A DNA stretch of 64,000 nt. It comes from Saccharicrinis carchari (GTDB taxonomy: Bacteria > Bacteroidota > Bacteroidia > Bacteroidales > Marinilabiliaceae). Within the stretch, counting starts at the first letter, position 1. Each line of letters starts with the position of its first letter. Location of the stretch: contig NZ_FXTB01000002.1 of assembly GCF_900182605.1 (NCBI RefSeq), positions 434,001-498,000 of the forward strand, read 5' to 3'. The position numbers and the translations under genes are program-made. This document shows, in pieces, positions 29,322 to 37,010 of the stretch. The notes beneath the pieces are model-generated. The model saw nothing but the letters and a program-made list of their open reading frames with translations. It had not been told where the DNA came from and ran no database searches.

Positions 29322-29665
29322 TGAAAGCTACAAATCTTTTTTCCACATTATTCACTGTATTTATATTATTTGTTTTTGCATTTGCATCAAATGCCATGGA
29401 GCATAAAGCACCTGTTGTTATCGAGGCAAGTAAAATTGTACGTGAAGATCCCATCATAATTATGTGTAATAAAGTAGAGCGTGAGGATCCCATCATAATC
29501 ATGTGTAATAAAGTTGAGCGTGAAGATCCTATCATAATCATGTGTAATAAGGTTGAGCGTGAAGATCCCATTATAATCATGTGTAATAAAGTGGAGCGTG
29601 AGGATCCCATCATAATTATGTGTAACAAAATTAAGGATGAGGACTCGGGTGTTATTGTAGCCTGA
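29321..29665 (+). CDS. Small secreted protein made of 13-residue EREDPIIIMCNKV tandem repeats
   Basis: I do not recognise this 114-residue protein. A signal peptide (residues 1-25, cleavage likely after ASNA) precedes a mature part built almost wholly of repeats: one 12-residue copy (V40-K51) and four 13-residue copies VEREDPIIIMCNK (residues 52-103). Degenerate copies flank them: APVVIEASK before and DEDSGVIVA after. Each perfect unit has an acidic/basic turn (ERED), a beta-prone PIII core, one Cys and an NK end. The nucleotide copies differ only at synonymous third positions, so the peptide sequence is conserved by selection. Possible roles, all inferred: a beta-strand-rich fibre or surface protein, a disulfide-linked or metal-binding protein, or a precursor cut between repeats. 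An HTH regulator gene lies upstream. Confidence 0.75.
   Translation: MKATNLFSTLFTVFILFVFAFASNAMEHKAPVVIEASKIVREDPIIIMCNKVEREDPIIIMCNKVEREDPIIIMCNKVEREDPIIIMCNKVEREDPIIIMCNKIKDEDSGVIVA
29438..29629 (+). repeat. Five in-frame tandem repeats, 36 + 4 x 39 bp
   Basis: Units start at 29438 (36 bp, lacking one codon), 29474, 29513, 29552 and 29591 (39 bp each). They are contiguous with no spacers and in frame within the secreted protein gene. All differences among the four 39-bp units are silent (GTA/GTT/GTG, GAG/GAA, CCC/CCT, ATC/ATT, AAT/AAC, AAA/AAG). The lack of spacers and the coding frame exclude a CRISPR array. Confidence 0.95.
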
Positions 29666-29804
29666 TTATAATTATTTTGGTATGTACTGCAGGTGAGCTT
29701 AATAATGGACTATAGAAAGATATTCTGTTGATTAAACAAAGCGCAGATCTGTACAGCGATGATAAAAATTAATACTTGTACAATGAATTAATAAGGAGAA
29801 TGTT

Positions 29805-30167
29805 ATGGTGAGTGTTTCGGTATATGATGGTATTGTAGAAGTTGAAGTTACCAAATTCATCACAATGGATGATGTGATTTTGGATGTGCATGAATATATC
29901 AACAGTTTACCATCACTGCCATCTGAGCAATTGATGCTTATTGATGCAACACAGTGCAGAACTAATATCGGTTTAAGTGATTTGGGGAGGTTAAAAAATA
30001 CAAACAAGTTATTGACCGAATCTTTTGAGATGTTAAAAGTGGCTATCGTTCTTGATGATCCTTTGTACACCGCAATATGTATGGTTTATCAAAATATGAT
30101 GGATTCGGAACGTTTTTGTTTAAGGGTATTTTCTACCCGTTCCGGTGCACTTAGATGGTTGAGATAG
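29805..30167 (+). CDS. Small SpoIIAA/STAS-like protein
   Basis: Cytoplasmic protein of 120 residues, function unknown. The alternating strand-helix pattern resembles the SpoIIAA/STAS-like fold: a first strand pair (VSVSVYDGIVEVEVTKFIT), a helix (DDVILDVHEYINSLP), a strand ending in MLIDATQC, then KVAIVLDDPLY and a C-terminal FSTRSGALRWLR typical of short Bacteroidetes proteins of this kind. An unusually clear AAGGAG ribosome-binding site precedes the ATG by 7 nt. It lies 139 nt downstream of the repeat-protein gene and is followed by a strong terminator, so the two could share a transcript. The family assignment is by pattern only. Confidence 0.6.
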   Translation: MVSVSVYDGIVEVEVTKFITMDDVILDVHEYINSLPSLPSEQLMLIDATQCRTNIGLSDLGRLKNTNKLLTESFEMLKVAIVLDDPLYTAICMVYQNMMDSERFCLRVFSTRSGALRWLR

Positions 30168-30289
30168 AAAAACTAAAAGCTAAAAAATATATACAATACT
30201 AATCTTGTACAGTTGGTGCAATCGTAATCTTTTACAGATGATTCCCAAATCGTAAGTTTAGCGAGAGATGATTAACCCAAACAAGATTT

Positions 30290-30329
30290 AAGTCCGTTGT
30301 AAACCGCAACTTTACAACGGACTTTTTTA
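30290..30329 (+). terminator. Rho-independent terminator after the STAS-like gene
   Basis: A perfect 14-bp stem, AAGTCCGTTGTAAA (30290-30303) and TTTACAACGGACTT (30311-30324), with a 7-nt loop and a T run. It sits between convergent genes; the GH20 gene ends at 30332, so it may stop transcription from both sides. Confidence 0.9.
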
Positions 30330-30331
30330 TT

Positions 30332-32242
30332 TTAATGAGGTTGTTGATAATAATTTAATAAATCGTTTAATTTTTGTTCGGAACTTTTAAGCCCGCCTAT
30401 CCGGTTTCGCTTTGTCCATAGTTCATTATGTTTTTTTACAATTTGTTCCAATTCAACTGAAAGCATTGATCGGGTAGGAGAGTCGATATTTTTAGTGGCC
30501 AATTTTTTGGCTTCGAGACGGGCTACTCCAAGTTTAATACCATGTTTTGCCAGGTTTGCTGCATGCCTTATTTCTTCAACTGTTATAGCTGCATCCGAAC
30601 AGGTAGGAGTGGAGGCCTGTAAAAGTTCTAATGCCTTATTGATTTCTGCCTTGGCAGCTAACAGTTTATCTTTTGTTATCATCTTAGTTTGGTAATGCCC
30701 TTTCATCGACCATTTGTAACGTCGTAACATTAAATGAAAAGCATTCGCATTTCCTTCAGGAATACCGCATAGGAGATATGCGTTACCCAGTTTTAATAAG
30801 GCTTCCGATAGCTTGCCAGAGGGGTCCTTAAAAACAAATTTATCTAATACGGTGCTTAGGTTCTCGGTAGGGTTAATAGTAGTGTTCCAGGCATAAGCGG
30901 CACCTACGGTCATGGCCGGGTAACAAACAGACAAGGGTTGCCAATGCCCCCAGTCACCCCAGTTTGTATTCAGATAACCTTTGGCTCCATATGTCTTGCC
31001 GTATTGTGCGGCACGCTGTAAATTGGCAAAGGCATCCCTGTTGCGGCCAATGAGCGACCGCCAGGTCCCCGTGCCCGGACATACATAAAAGTCTAAGCCA
31101 CTATGCTTAAATCTGGGTAATTGTTTTTCAAACGGGAAATAGCTTTCGTAGCCCCATACCATAGCTGTCATGTTCTGCGGAAGGGAGGGGATGAGTTCGG
31201 GATAGTTTAGTATAATGTCGCCCCAAAATTGGGCTTTTTTACCATGTTTGTTTGCTTCCGTGTTTAGTTTCTTTACAAAGTCGAGATATACTGTGCCTTT
31301 TCCTTTTTCCTTGCATGCTTCTTTCGATAATCCATTGCCAAGTTCTACTGTTTCGTCACATCCTATGTTAAAATAAGTGCTGCTGAAATTGGGCAGTAAT
31401 TCAGCATATAGCTCTTGCATGAGTTCCAACGACTTAGGGTTAAGCGGGTTTAAACTATGCCGGCTACGTTGGCCCCATATTGTTTTGCAATCTGTAGGAC
31501 ACTCCGCCAAATGGAGGTATTCATCGTGCTTTAACCAATTTTCCATGTGACCAAAAGAATTTTGATTTGGCACAAGATCGATAAACCTGCTTTTGCAGAA
31601 GGCATCTAACAATTTAATCTCTTCGGCGGTAATTGGGCTTGCCCCTTTCCATACCGTGGCGTGGTTTTTATAGGCGAAAGTATGCTCGGTATATAATTGA
31701 AATTCATTAATCTTAAAAAAAGCCAGAAAATCGATTATGCTATAAAGCGTTTCCATGCTGGGTACTTTGTCCCTGCTGATGTCCAACATGTATCCTCTTC
31801 GCTCAAAATCAGGCCAATCGCTAATGGTTAAGCAAGGGATAGGACGACCCGTATCTTTGCTGTATTTGATAATTTGTTGTAGCGTTTGCTTGCCGTAAAA
31901 TAAGGCAGCTTCATTGTTGCCTTTAATGGTGATGGAACATGAATCTATAGTTAATTTATATTCCTGAGCGCGTTTTAATTTAGGATCAAGGGCCAGTTTA
32001 AATGAATTGGTAAAAAGCGGCGAATAATAATCTTTTACAGTGCCCTTTATATTGAAAGGGATTATCTGTTCAACGGTACGTATAAATTGATCGCTTGCAA
32101 ATGCGGTCTTGTGATAATGGTTCAGGTGCCCTTCTGTAATCTGCATGTGCTGTGGCATAGGCATTAAATACTCCCTAAGCTGCTGAGCCGCTGTAGCATG
32201 CTGAAGCATAAATGCAAGTAAAAAAAATGTGGTAATTTTCAT
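30332..32242 (-). CDS. Secreted GH20 beta-N-acetylhexosaminidase
   Basis: Exported glycoside hydrolase family 20 enzyme of 636 residues that removes terminal beta-linked GlcNAc or GalNAc by substrate-assisted catalysis. An N-terminal signal peptide (FFLLAFMLQHATA, residues about 6-18) is followed by the small GH20b alpha/beta domain and then the barrel starting near DWPDFERRGYMLDISRDKVP (residues about 142-161). The catalytic Asp-Glu pair is D296-E297 in FNIGCDETVELG. The tryptophan-containing pocket WGDWGHW is present downstream. The C-terminal 120 residues are helical. It would act in the periplasm or at the surface on chitin fragments, glycoproteins or peptidoglycan sugars. It is possibly transcribed with the upstream radical SAM gene, although 235 nt of hairpin repeats lie between. 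Confidence 0.92.
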   Translation of the reverse strand: MKITTFFLLAFMLQHATAAQQLREYLMPMPQHMQITEGHLNHYHKTAFASDQFIRTVEQIIPFNIKGTVKDYYSPLFTNSFKLALDPKLKRAQEYKLTIDSCSITIKGNNEAALFYGKQTLQQIIKYSKDTGRPIPCLTISDWPDFERRGYMLDISRDKVPSMETLYSIIDFLAFFKINEFQLYTEHTFAYKNHATVWKGASPITAEEIKLLDAFCKSRFIDLVPNQNSFGHMENWLKHDEYLHLAECPTDCKTIWGQRSRHSLNPLNPKSLELMQELYAELLPNFSSTYFNIGCDETVELGNGLSKEACKEKGKGTVYLDFVKKLNTEANKHGKKAQFWGDIILNYPELIPSLPQNMTAMVWGYESYFPFEKQLPRFKHSGLDFYVCPGTGTWRSLIGRNRDAFANLQRAAQYGKTYGAKGYLNTNWGDWGHWQPLSVCYPAMTVGAAYAWNTTINPTENLSTVLDKFVFKDPSGKLSEALLKLGNAYLLCGIPEGNANAFHLMLRRYKWSMKGHYQTKMITKDKLLAAKAEINKALELLQASTPTCSDAAITVEEIRHAANLAKHGIKLGVARLEAKKLATKNIDSPTRSMLSVELEQIVKKHNELWTKRNRIGGLKSSEQKLNDLLNYYQQPH

Positions 32243-32270
32243 AGGTTTATATTTGATTTCATTTGCCTTA

Positions 32271-32454
32271 TAGCCTGCCCCGATTTTTTATCGGGGGAAC
32301 TCGCCATTATAATCATTCTTCTCCCTAAGGCAGGACAAGTGGTGTGAGAAAAGGCTCTCATAGCTTGCCCCGACCCTTCAGGGGCTGGTTTCATCTCGCA
32401 ATAAATATATTCATTAATTGTATTCCATAGGCTGTCCCCGAAATTTGGGAGCCT
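32271..32454. repeat. Three imperfect copies of a small palindromic repeat
   Basis: A core like TAGCCTGCCCCGA occurs at 32271, 32361 and 32428, each followed by a complementary G-rich arm to form a hairpin: CCCCGAT/ATCGGGG (32278-32296), GCCCC/GGGGC (32367-32385) and AGGCT..CCC/GGG.AGCCT (32429-32454). The three loops differ. This resembles a dispersed REP-like element and lies in the 235-nt gap between the radical SAM and GH20 genes. Confidence 0.6.
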
Positions 32455-32477
32455 TGAATCGTTAAAATAGGCTTATC

Positions 32478-34703
32478 TTAGATATTCAATAATCCAAATT
32501 GGTGAAGCTCTTGCCCGTTATAGCTTTGCCAAAATACATTAAAATCGCCCAGATTGTTTTCCTTAAAACTATCTCTTGTCTGGTTAAATGTAGGTTGCGT
32601 AAAGTGCTTAACACTACACCTTTGTAGTAATTCTTTGATCCAAATGGCGAGTGTAGCTTTCATTTTTAGTTGAGCTGTACCTTGTTTCATGTAGAACGTA
32701 AGTTCGCCCATTTGGGTATTTTTCCCTTTCTTTTTTTTGTCGTAAAATCGGAGTTCAGGTATGTTTTCCAGCCATACGAGTTTACTATTTGGCAGTGGTA
32801 CTTGATGTGCAGGCTCCTGAAGGGATTGATAAATAAAGTCATACGAAATTTGTGGTGACGGAATTTTAAAATCGAACCATCTTTGCAGTGGTAAGTCAAA
32901 GCCAACATCATGCATGTAATTATATAACGATTTTTTCAGGCCATCGCTGAACTTATAATGGGGCGCTCCTGTTGGGTCGCTGTGCTCCAGATCGTTGTTG
33001 GCAAATGGGTGTGGGCCTGCATCTTTTATTTTCACGTTAAACCTGTCGGGATTTTTACCAACGGGGCTGTGGGCGGTCAGTGCAAATTGATGCCAAAAAC
33101 CGGAGTGTACAATCTGATTTTCAAAAAGCTGTTTCACTACTTCCAGCGAATTAATGGTTTCCTGGACTGTCTGTGTGGGAAATCCGTACATAAGATAGGC
33201 ATGGGTCAAAATGCCGGCATCGGTAAAGTTTTTACATACCTTAGCTACTTTTTCTACACTAACGCCTTTGTTAATTAGCGATAATATACGATCCGATGCT
33301 ACTTCGAGACCGCCTGAAACAGCTATGCATCCCGACTTCTTTAGCAATTGGCAAACATCGGCGGTAAAACTGCTCTCAAAGCGTATATTGGCCCACCAGG
33401 TAACATTCAGGTTCCGCTTTAAAATTTCTTTTGAGAGGGCTATCATTAATGCAGGTGGTGCTGCTTCATCTACAAAGTGAAAACCCGTATGTCCGGTTAC
33501 ATCTATTATTATTTCCATTTTGTTGCAGAGCAATTTGGCGGTGGCCGGTTCAAAGCGCGAAATATAATCAAGGCTTGTATCGCAAAAAGCACAACGTCCC
33601 CAATAACATCCATGGGCCATGGTCAACTTGTTCCAAAAACCATCGCTCCACAATCGGTGCATGGGGTTGCTTATTTCTATAACAGATAAATACCGATGCG
33701 CTGCTAAGTCGGTGTAATCCGGGCAAATGGGATCCCTGAACGAAATATCTTTGCTTTGAGATCCGTTTAGATACCTTACTTGTTTCTCGATGCAGGCAAA
33801 AGTTCTTTTTAGTTGTTCACGAGGTCTTTCGCCTTCTAAGTATTCTATCAGGTTCAATAGGGGGATTTCGCCATCGTCGAGGGTGATATAATCTACAAAT
33901 TCAAAAATTCTTGGATCACACAACGAACGCAACTCTGTATTGGCATATCCACCGCCAAAGCATACGGTAATGTGGGGATGGTATTTTTTTATATATTGTC
34001 CACACTTTAAAGCTGAAAATAAATTACCGGGGAATGGTATCGAAAGTGCAATCATATCGGGCTTTTCGCGATTGAGATAATCCTCTAATATCGCTAACTG
34101 AAATTGTACGATTAGCGATTCGTCGGTGAGTAGAGCGTTATATATATTGTCGAAAATTAAAGCCGAGGAGCTGAGCCGTTCTGCGTAGCGACTGAAACCG
34201 AAATGCGGGTCGATGCACTCTACAATAAAATCGGATATATCTTCCAGTAATAAGGTGGTTAGGTGTCTGGCCTTATCGCGTATACCCATGTTACCAAAGT
34301 TCCATTCTAAATCTTCCAGTTGGTCAAAACGCGAGGCGCGTGGTAAAAACCAATCGGAGCATATTCGATGGGCAAGCATATCGTTGCTTCCTTGTAAAAA
34401 TAATATCAAATCGTCGATAAGATTGATATATTCATGCCGCAGAGCATAAATACGTTGGCTGTTTTCAGATGCGTTGGATAGTATTTCAGGGTCAATTTTA
34501 AATATTTGTTTCAACCCTTTGGACGAAAAAATAGTTAAGATTACATCAAGCCCTAAATCCAATTGAAACGAAGATATGTGTTGCGTGTTCAGATATCCTT
34601 TTAAGTAAGGTGTTGCCGGATAGGGCGTGTTAAGCTGTGTAAATGGTGGTGTAATCAGCAGAACTTTGGATTTCAAATGTTGCAATTTTTTGTTTTTGTA
34701 CAA
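32478..34703 (-). CDS. B12-binding domain radical SAM protein
   Basis: Putative cobalamin-dependent radical SAM enzyme of about 741 residues; substrate unknown. The N-terminus has the B12-binding-like Rossmann pattern (KVLLITPPFTQLNTPYPATPYLKGYL; later PDMIALSIPFPG, VCFGGGYA). The radical SAM domain begins near residue 360; its 4Fe-4S cysteines are C366, C371 and C374 (GCYWGRCAFC), a CX4CX2C spacing instead of the usual CX3CX2C. Barrel features follow (FHFVDEAAPP, GGLEVASDRIL, LMYGFPTQT). The start is uncertain: 34703 is a TTG, no in-frame ATG lies nearby, and TACTTTTG, a possible -7 box, overlaps it on the minus strand (34708-34701), so TTG at 34685 or 34676 is also possible. No partner gene indicates the substrate. 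Confidence 0.85.
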   Translation of the reverse strand: MYKNKKLQHLKSKVLLITPPFTQLNTPYPATPYLKGYLNTQHISSFQLDLGLDVILTIFSSKGLKQIFKIDPEILSNASENSQRIYALRHEYINLIDDLILFLQGSNDMLAHRICSDWFLPRASRFDQLEDLEWNFGNMGIRDKARHLTTLLLEDISDFIVECIDPHFGFSRYAERLSSSALIFDNIYNALLTDESLIVQFQLAILEDYLNREKPDMIALSIPFPGNLFSALKCGQYIKKYHPHITVCFGGGYANTELRSLCDPRIFEFVDYITLDDGEIPLLNLIEYLEGERPREQLKRTFACIEKQVRYLNGSQSKDISFRDPICPDYTDLAAHRYLSVIEISNPMHRLWSDGFWNKLTMAHGCYWGRCAFCDTSLDYISRFEPATAKLLCNKMEIIIDVTGHTGFHFVDEAAPPALMIALSKEILKRNLNVTWWANIRFESSFTADVCQLLKKSGCIAVSGGLEVASDRILSLINKGVSVEKVAKVCKNFTDAGILTHAYLMYGFPTQTVQETINSLEVVKQLFENQIVHSGFWHQFALTAHSPVGKNPDRFNVKIKDAGPHPFANNDLEHSDPTGAPHYKFSDGLKKSLYNYMHDVGFDLPLQRWFDFKIPSPQISYDFIYQSLQEPAHQVPLPNSKLVWLENIPELRFYDKKKKGKNTQMGELTFYMKQGTAQLKMKATLAIWIKELLQRCSVKHFTQPTFNQTRDSFKENNLGDFNVFWQSYNGQELHQFGLLNI

Positions 34704-35321
34704 AAGTATAAAAATTGTTGGCTTCGCATTTGATGCTTTACCCCGAAGTGTTAATAAATGGCCGCAAACAATTAAAAATAGTTAATATCGTCTATTGTGA
34801 GCAGTAAGGGGGTACGCAATAGAAAATGTTTTTTACTTTTGCACCGCCTACTTCACATTTAACAACTGCTAAAAGTTTACTAACTTCATTAAATACAATG
34901 TATTATGTTAGTTTGACTTGCAGTGTTTCACAACTATTTTATGGGAATTTTGTCTGTTGCTTTTTTGAAAAAACATTAAAGTGTCAAGCGCTTGATAAGG
35001 AACAGATTGGTAAGAAATGGTTACGCCTCACAGTGTACAAATTTAAAAGAAATTTATTGCAATTGTAACTTTTTAAGAATGCATTCGTTAGAAGTTGACA
35101 GATGCATACTTATAAATTGTGAATGTATGATTTTACGTGATGAAAGAATTTATAATGAGGAATGATTACGAGCCAACGAGGTTGGGACTAGGATGAAAAA
35201 TTAATTTTGGGGAAAATTAAGGAAGCATCACCGCAGCCATATCGTGCCCTGATATGCATACAACGAAAGATTAATATTTTAATAACACAACAACATACAA
35301 CAACACAACACAGATTTAGAT
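34704..35321. other. Long AT-rich intergenic region with a promoter-like element
   Basis: About 620 nt between divergent genes. On the plus strand TACTTTTG (34834-34841) followed by CACCGCC matches the Bacteroidetes -7 box well but lies about 480 nt before the T9SS gene, so it could start a long leader or a small RNA. An 80-codon frame at 34826-35068 begins before that box and has no recognisable family. The last 60 nt before the T9SS gene are a CAACA-rich unstructured leader. Confidence 0.5.
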
Positions 35322-36617
35322 ATGTTTAAATTCACTTTATGTTCGCTACTAGTTTGGGGACTGGCGATACAAACTTCATGGGCCCAGGGAGGGCAATCAT
35401 GTAACCAGGCAGTTAATGCTCAACAAGGAATCAATATTGCTGACAACTCATTGGGCGACCAATGGTTTTCGTATACAGCTACTTCAACAGGTAAGGTAAC
35501 AGTTTCGTCCTGCGGACAAACCACCGCCGACACTTACGTAGAGGTTTTTGATGGCTGCAACGTGGAGGCTTTTACATTTAGCAACGATTTTTGCGAAAAA
35601 CAATCGGAAGTAAGCTTTGAAGTAATATCCGGCTTAAGCTACCAAATATGTTGGAGAGCTAAATATACCAACCGCAACTTCGAGTGGTTCCTGACCGAAG
35701 CACCCATAGAGCAAGGCGAATTTTGTACTTCAGCCATAACCGTTGAGGCGGGTAGCTCAAATACCAGCATACCCACAAACCAATACAGATGGTACGAATT
35801 TACGGCCAGCCGTACAGGAAAAATAACAATTGAGGCCGGTCCTGATTGTAAGGTGGCAGTATTTGATAATTGCAACTATACCACCTCATTGAATAATGAT
35901 GATAACTGGAATCCCGCAAAAGTAGCTATTGAGGGAGTTGCCGGTGAAAGCTATTTAGTGGCACTATTTAATTCCGGATCAAATTCTACTGTCAATTGGC
36001 TTATCACCGAAAGCGATTGGCAGACGGGAGAGCGTTGTTCCGATCCTATTGAAGTATACAATCTAAATGAAGCACCTATTGACCATGATTCCGGAACAGA
36101 TAAGTGGTATCGCTTTATCGCTTTTGAGGATGGTGATGTTACCATCTCTTCAGTAGGTTTAACCAATCAGGATACCTATTTAGAGATTTATGAGGGTTGT
36201 GGTTCGGAAAGAATTGCCTTTAGCGATGACGCCTCGGGTTTACAATCGGAACTTGTGCTGAATGCAAAAGCCAACAAGGCTTACTATATTAAATGGGACA
36301 ATATTTTTCAACTGGAACCATATGCGTGGAACTTAAAATCGGGCAATTACTCAACGAGCTTACCCGAAATGGAGAATGCTTCTATAGGAGTTTACCCAAA
36401 TCCTTCGTTCGGACCCGTAACAATAGATCTGCGTGGTTTTGAATCTGAAATGGTTAACATATCGGTAATGAGCGTTACGGGAGCCGCGGTAAAAATGTTC
36501 CGCTTGCCCGGTGGAAAAGAAGTAAGTTACGATTTGTCCGACTTAAGTAAAGGTATATATCAAATTGTACTGGAAGATTTGGTTTCGAAAAAAGTGGTGA
36601 AGTTCTTGAAAAAATAA
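35322..36617 (+). CDS. Secreted PPC-like repeat protein with T9SS type A sorting domain
   Basis: Exported protein of 431 residues. A signal peptide (residues 1-21, cleavage after SWA) is followed by three repeats of about 110 residues, each starting with a Cys and a DQWFSYTA- or DKWYRFIA-like strand and containing TYVEVFDGC/TYLEIYEGC. This pattern resembles bacterial pre-peptidase C-terminal (PPC) beta-sandwich domains. The last 80 residues are a type IX secretion sorting domain (SIGVYPNPSFGPVTIDL ... LSKGIYQIVLEDLVSKKVVKFLKK). The protein should therefore be moved to the cell surface or released. No catalytic domain is visible; an adhesive or binding role is inferred. Confidence 0.9.
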   Translation: MFKFTLCSLLVWGLAIQTSWAQGGQSCNQAVNAQQGINIADNSLGDQWFSYTATSTGKVTVSSCGQTTADTYVEVFDGCNVEAFTFSNDFCEKQSEVSFEVISGLSYQICWRAKYTNRNFEWFLTEAPIEQGEFCTSAITVEAGSSNTSIPTNQYRWYEFTASRTGKITIEAGPDCKVAVFDNCNYTTSLNNDDNWNPAKVAIEGVAGESYLVALFNSGSNSTVNWLITESDWQTGERCSDPIEVYNLNEAPIDHDSGTDKWYRFIAFEDGDVTISSVGLTNQDTYLEIYEGCGSERIAFSDDASGLQSELVLNAKANKAYYIKWDNIFQLEPYAWNLKSGNYSTSLPEMENASIGVYPNPSFGPVTIDLRGFESEMVNISVMSVTGAAVKMFRLPGGKEVSYDLSDLSKGIYQIVLEDLVSKKVVKFLKK

Positions 36618-36647
36618 ATACGCTGACACAAGCACATATTTTGAATG

Positions 36648-36690
36648 AAGCACCTTGGGTATAACAATATAAACCCAAGGTGCTTTTTTT
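36648..36690 (+). terminator. Rho-independent terminator after the T9SS cargo gene
   Basis: A perfect 13-bp stem, AAGCACCTTGGGT (36648-36660) and ACCCAAGGTGCTT (36673-36685), followed by a T run. It ends the T9SS transcript before the small membrane-protein gene. Confidence 0.9.
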
Positions 36691-36734
36691 ATTATATTGG
36701 CATTCATTACGGAATACGTATATACATTTATAAG

Positions 36735-37010
36735 ATGAAAAAATTTAAAACACATAAAAACTTGACAATTGTGAATTTTGCAATTGTATCTTACTTTATT
36801 CTGATTTGGTTAATTAGCTTTTATAATATCAATTTTGTATTGATTGGAGTGTTAAGTGAAATGTTGACTATACCATTTCTTATTGCACAAATTGTTTTTT
36901 TAATAATTGGAATAAAGTATTTAATTAAGAATCAAATAAAATTCTTAACATTAATAAGTGTTTTGGCATTAGCTATTTGTTCATATATAACAATCGGAAG
37001 TTTCTTTTAA
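36735..37010 (+). CDS. Small AT-rich membrane protein, unknown function
   Basis: Predicted protein of 91 residues, starting MKKFKTHKNL, with three hydrophobic helices (residues about 11-31, 36-57 and 67-90) and few charged residues. I do not recognise a family. The ATG at 36735 is preferred over the ATG at 36645, which lies inside the upstream terminator. Base composition is much more AT-rich than neighbouring genes, suggesting recent acquisition. No gene with which it could form an operon is near. Confidence 0.55.
   Translation: MKKFKTHKNLTIVNFAIVSYFILIWLISFYNINFVLIGVLSEMLTIPFLIAQIVFLIIGIKYLIKNQIKFLTLISVLALAICSYITIGSFF

Noticed and set aside
29305-29628. Minus-strand open frame of repeated units opposite the repeat protein
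   Set aside because: It is the complement of the 39-bp repeats. The plus frame has the signal peptide, and changes between units are silent in that frame, so the minus frame is a shadow.
29438-29629. CRISPR-like array
   Set aside because: The repeats are contiguous, without spacers, in frame within a coding sequence, and no cas genes are near.
34826-35068. 80-codon frame in the gap before the T9SS gene
   Set aside because: It begins before the only promoter-like box and has no similarity to known proteins.
36645-36734. Upstream start for the small membrane protein
   Set aside because: It lies inside the perfect terminator hairpin of the preceding gene; ATG 36735 is the better start.
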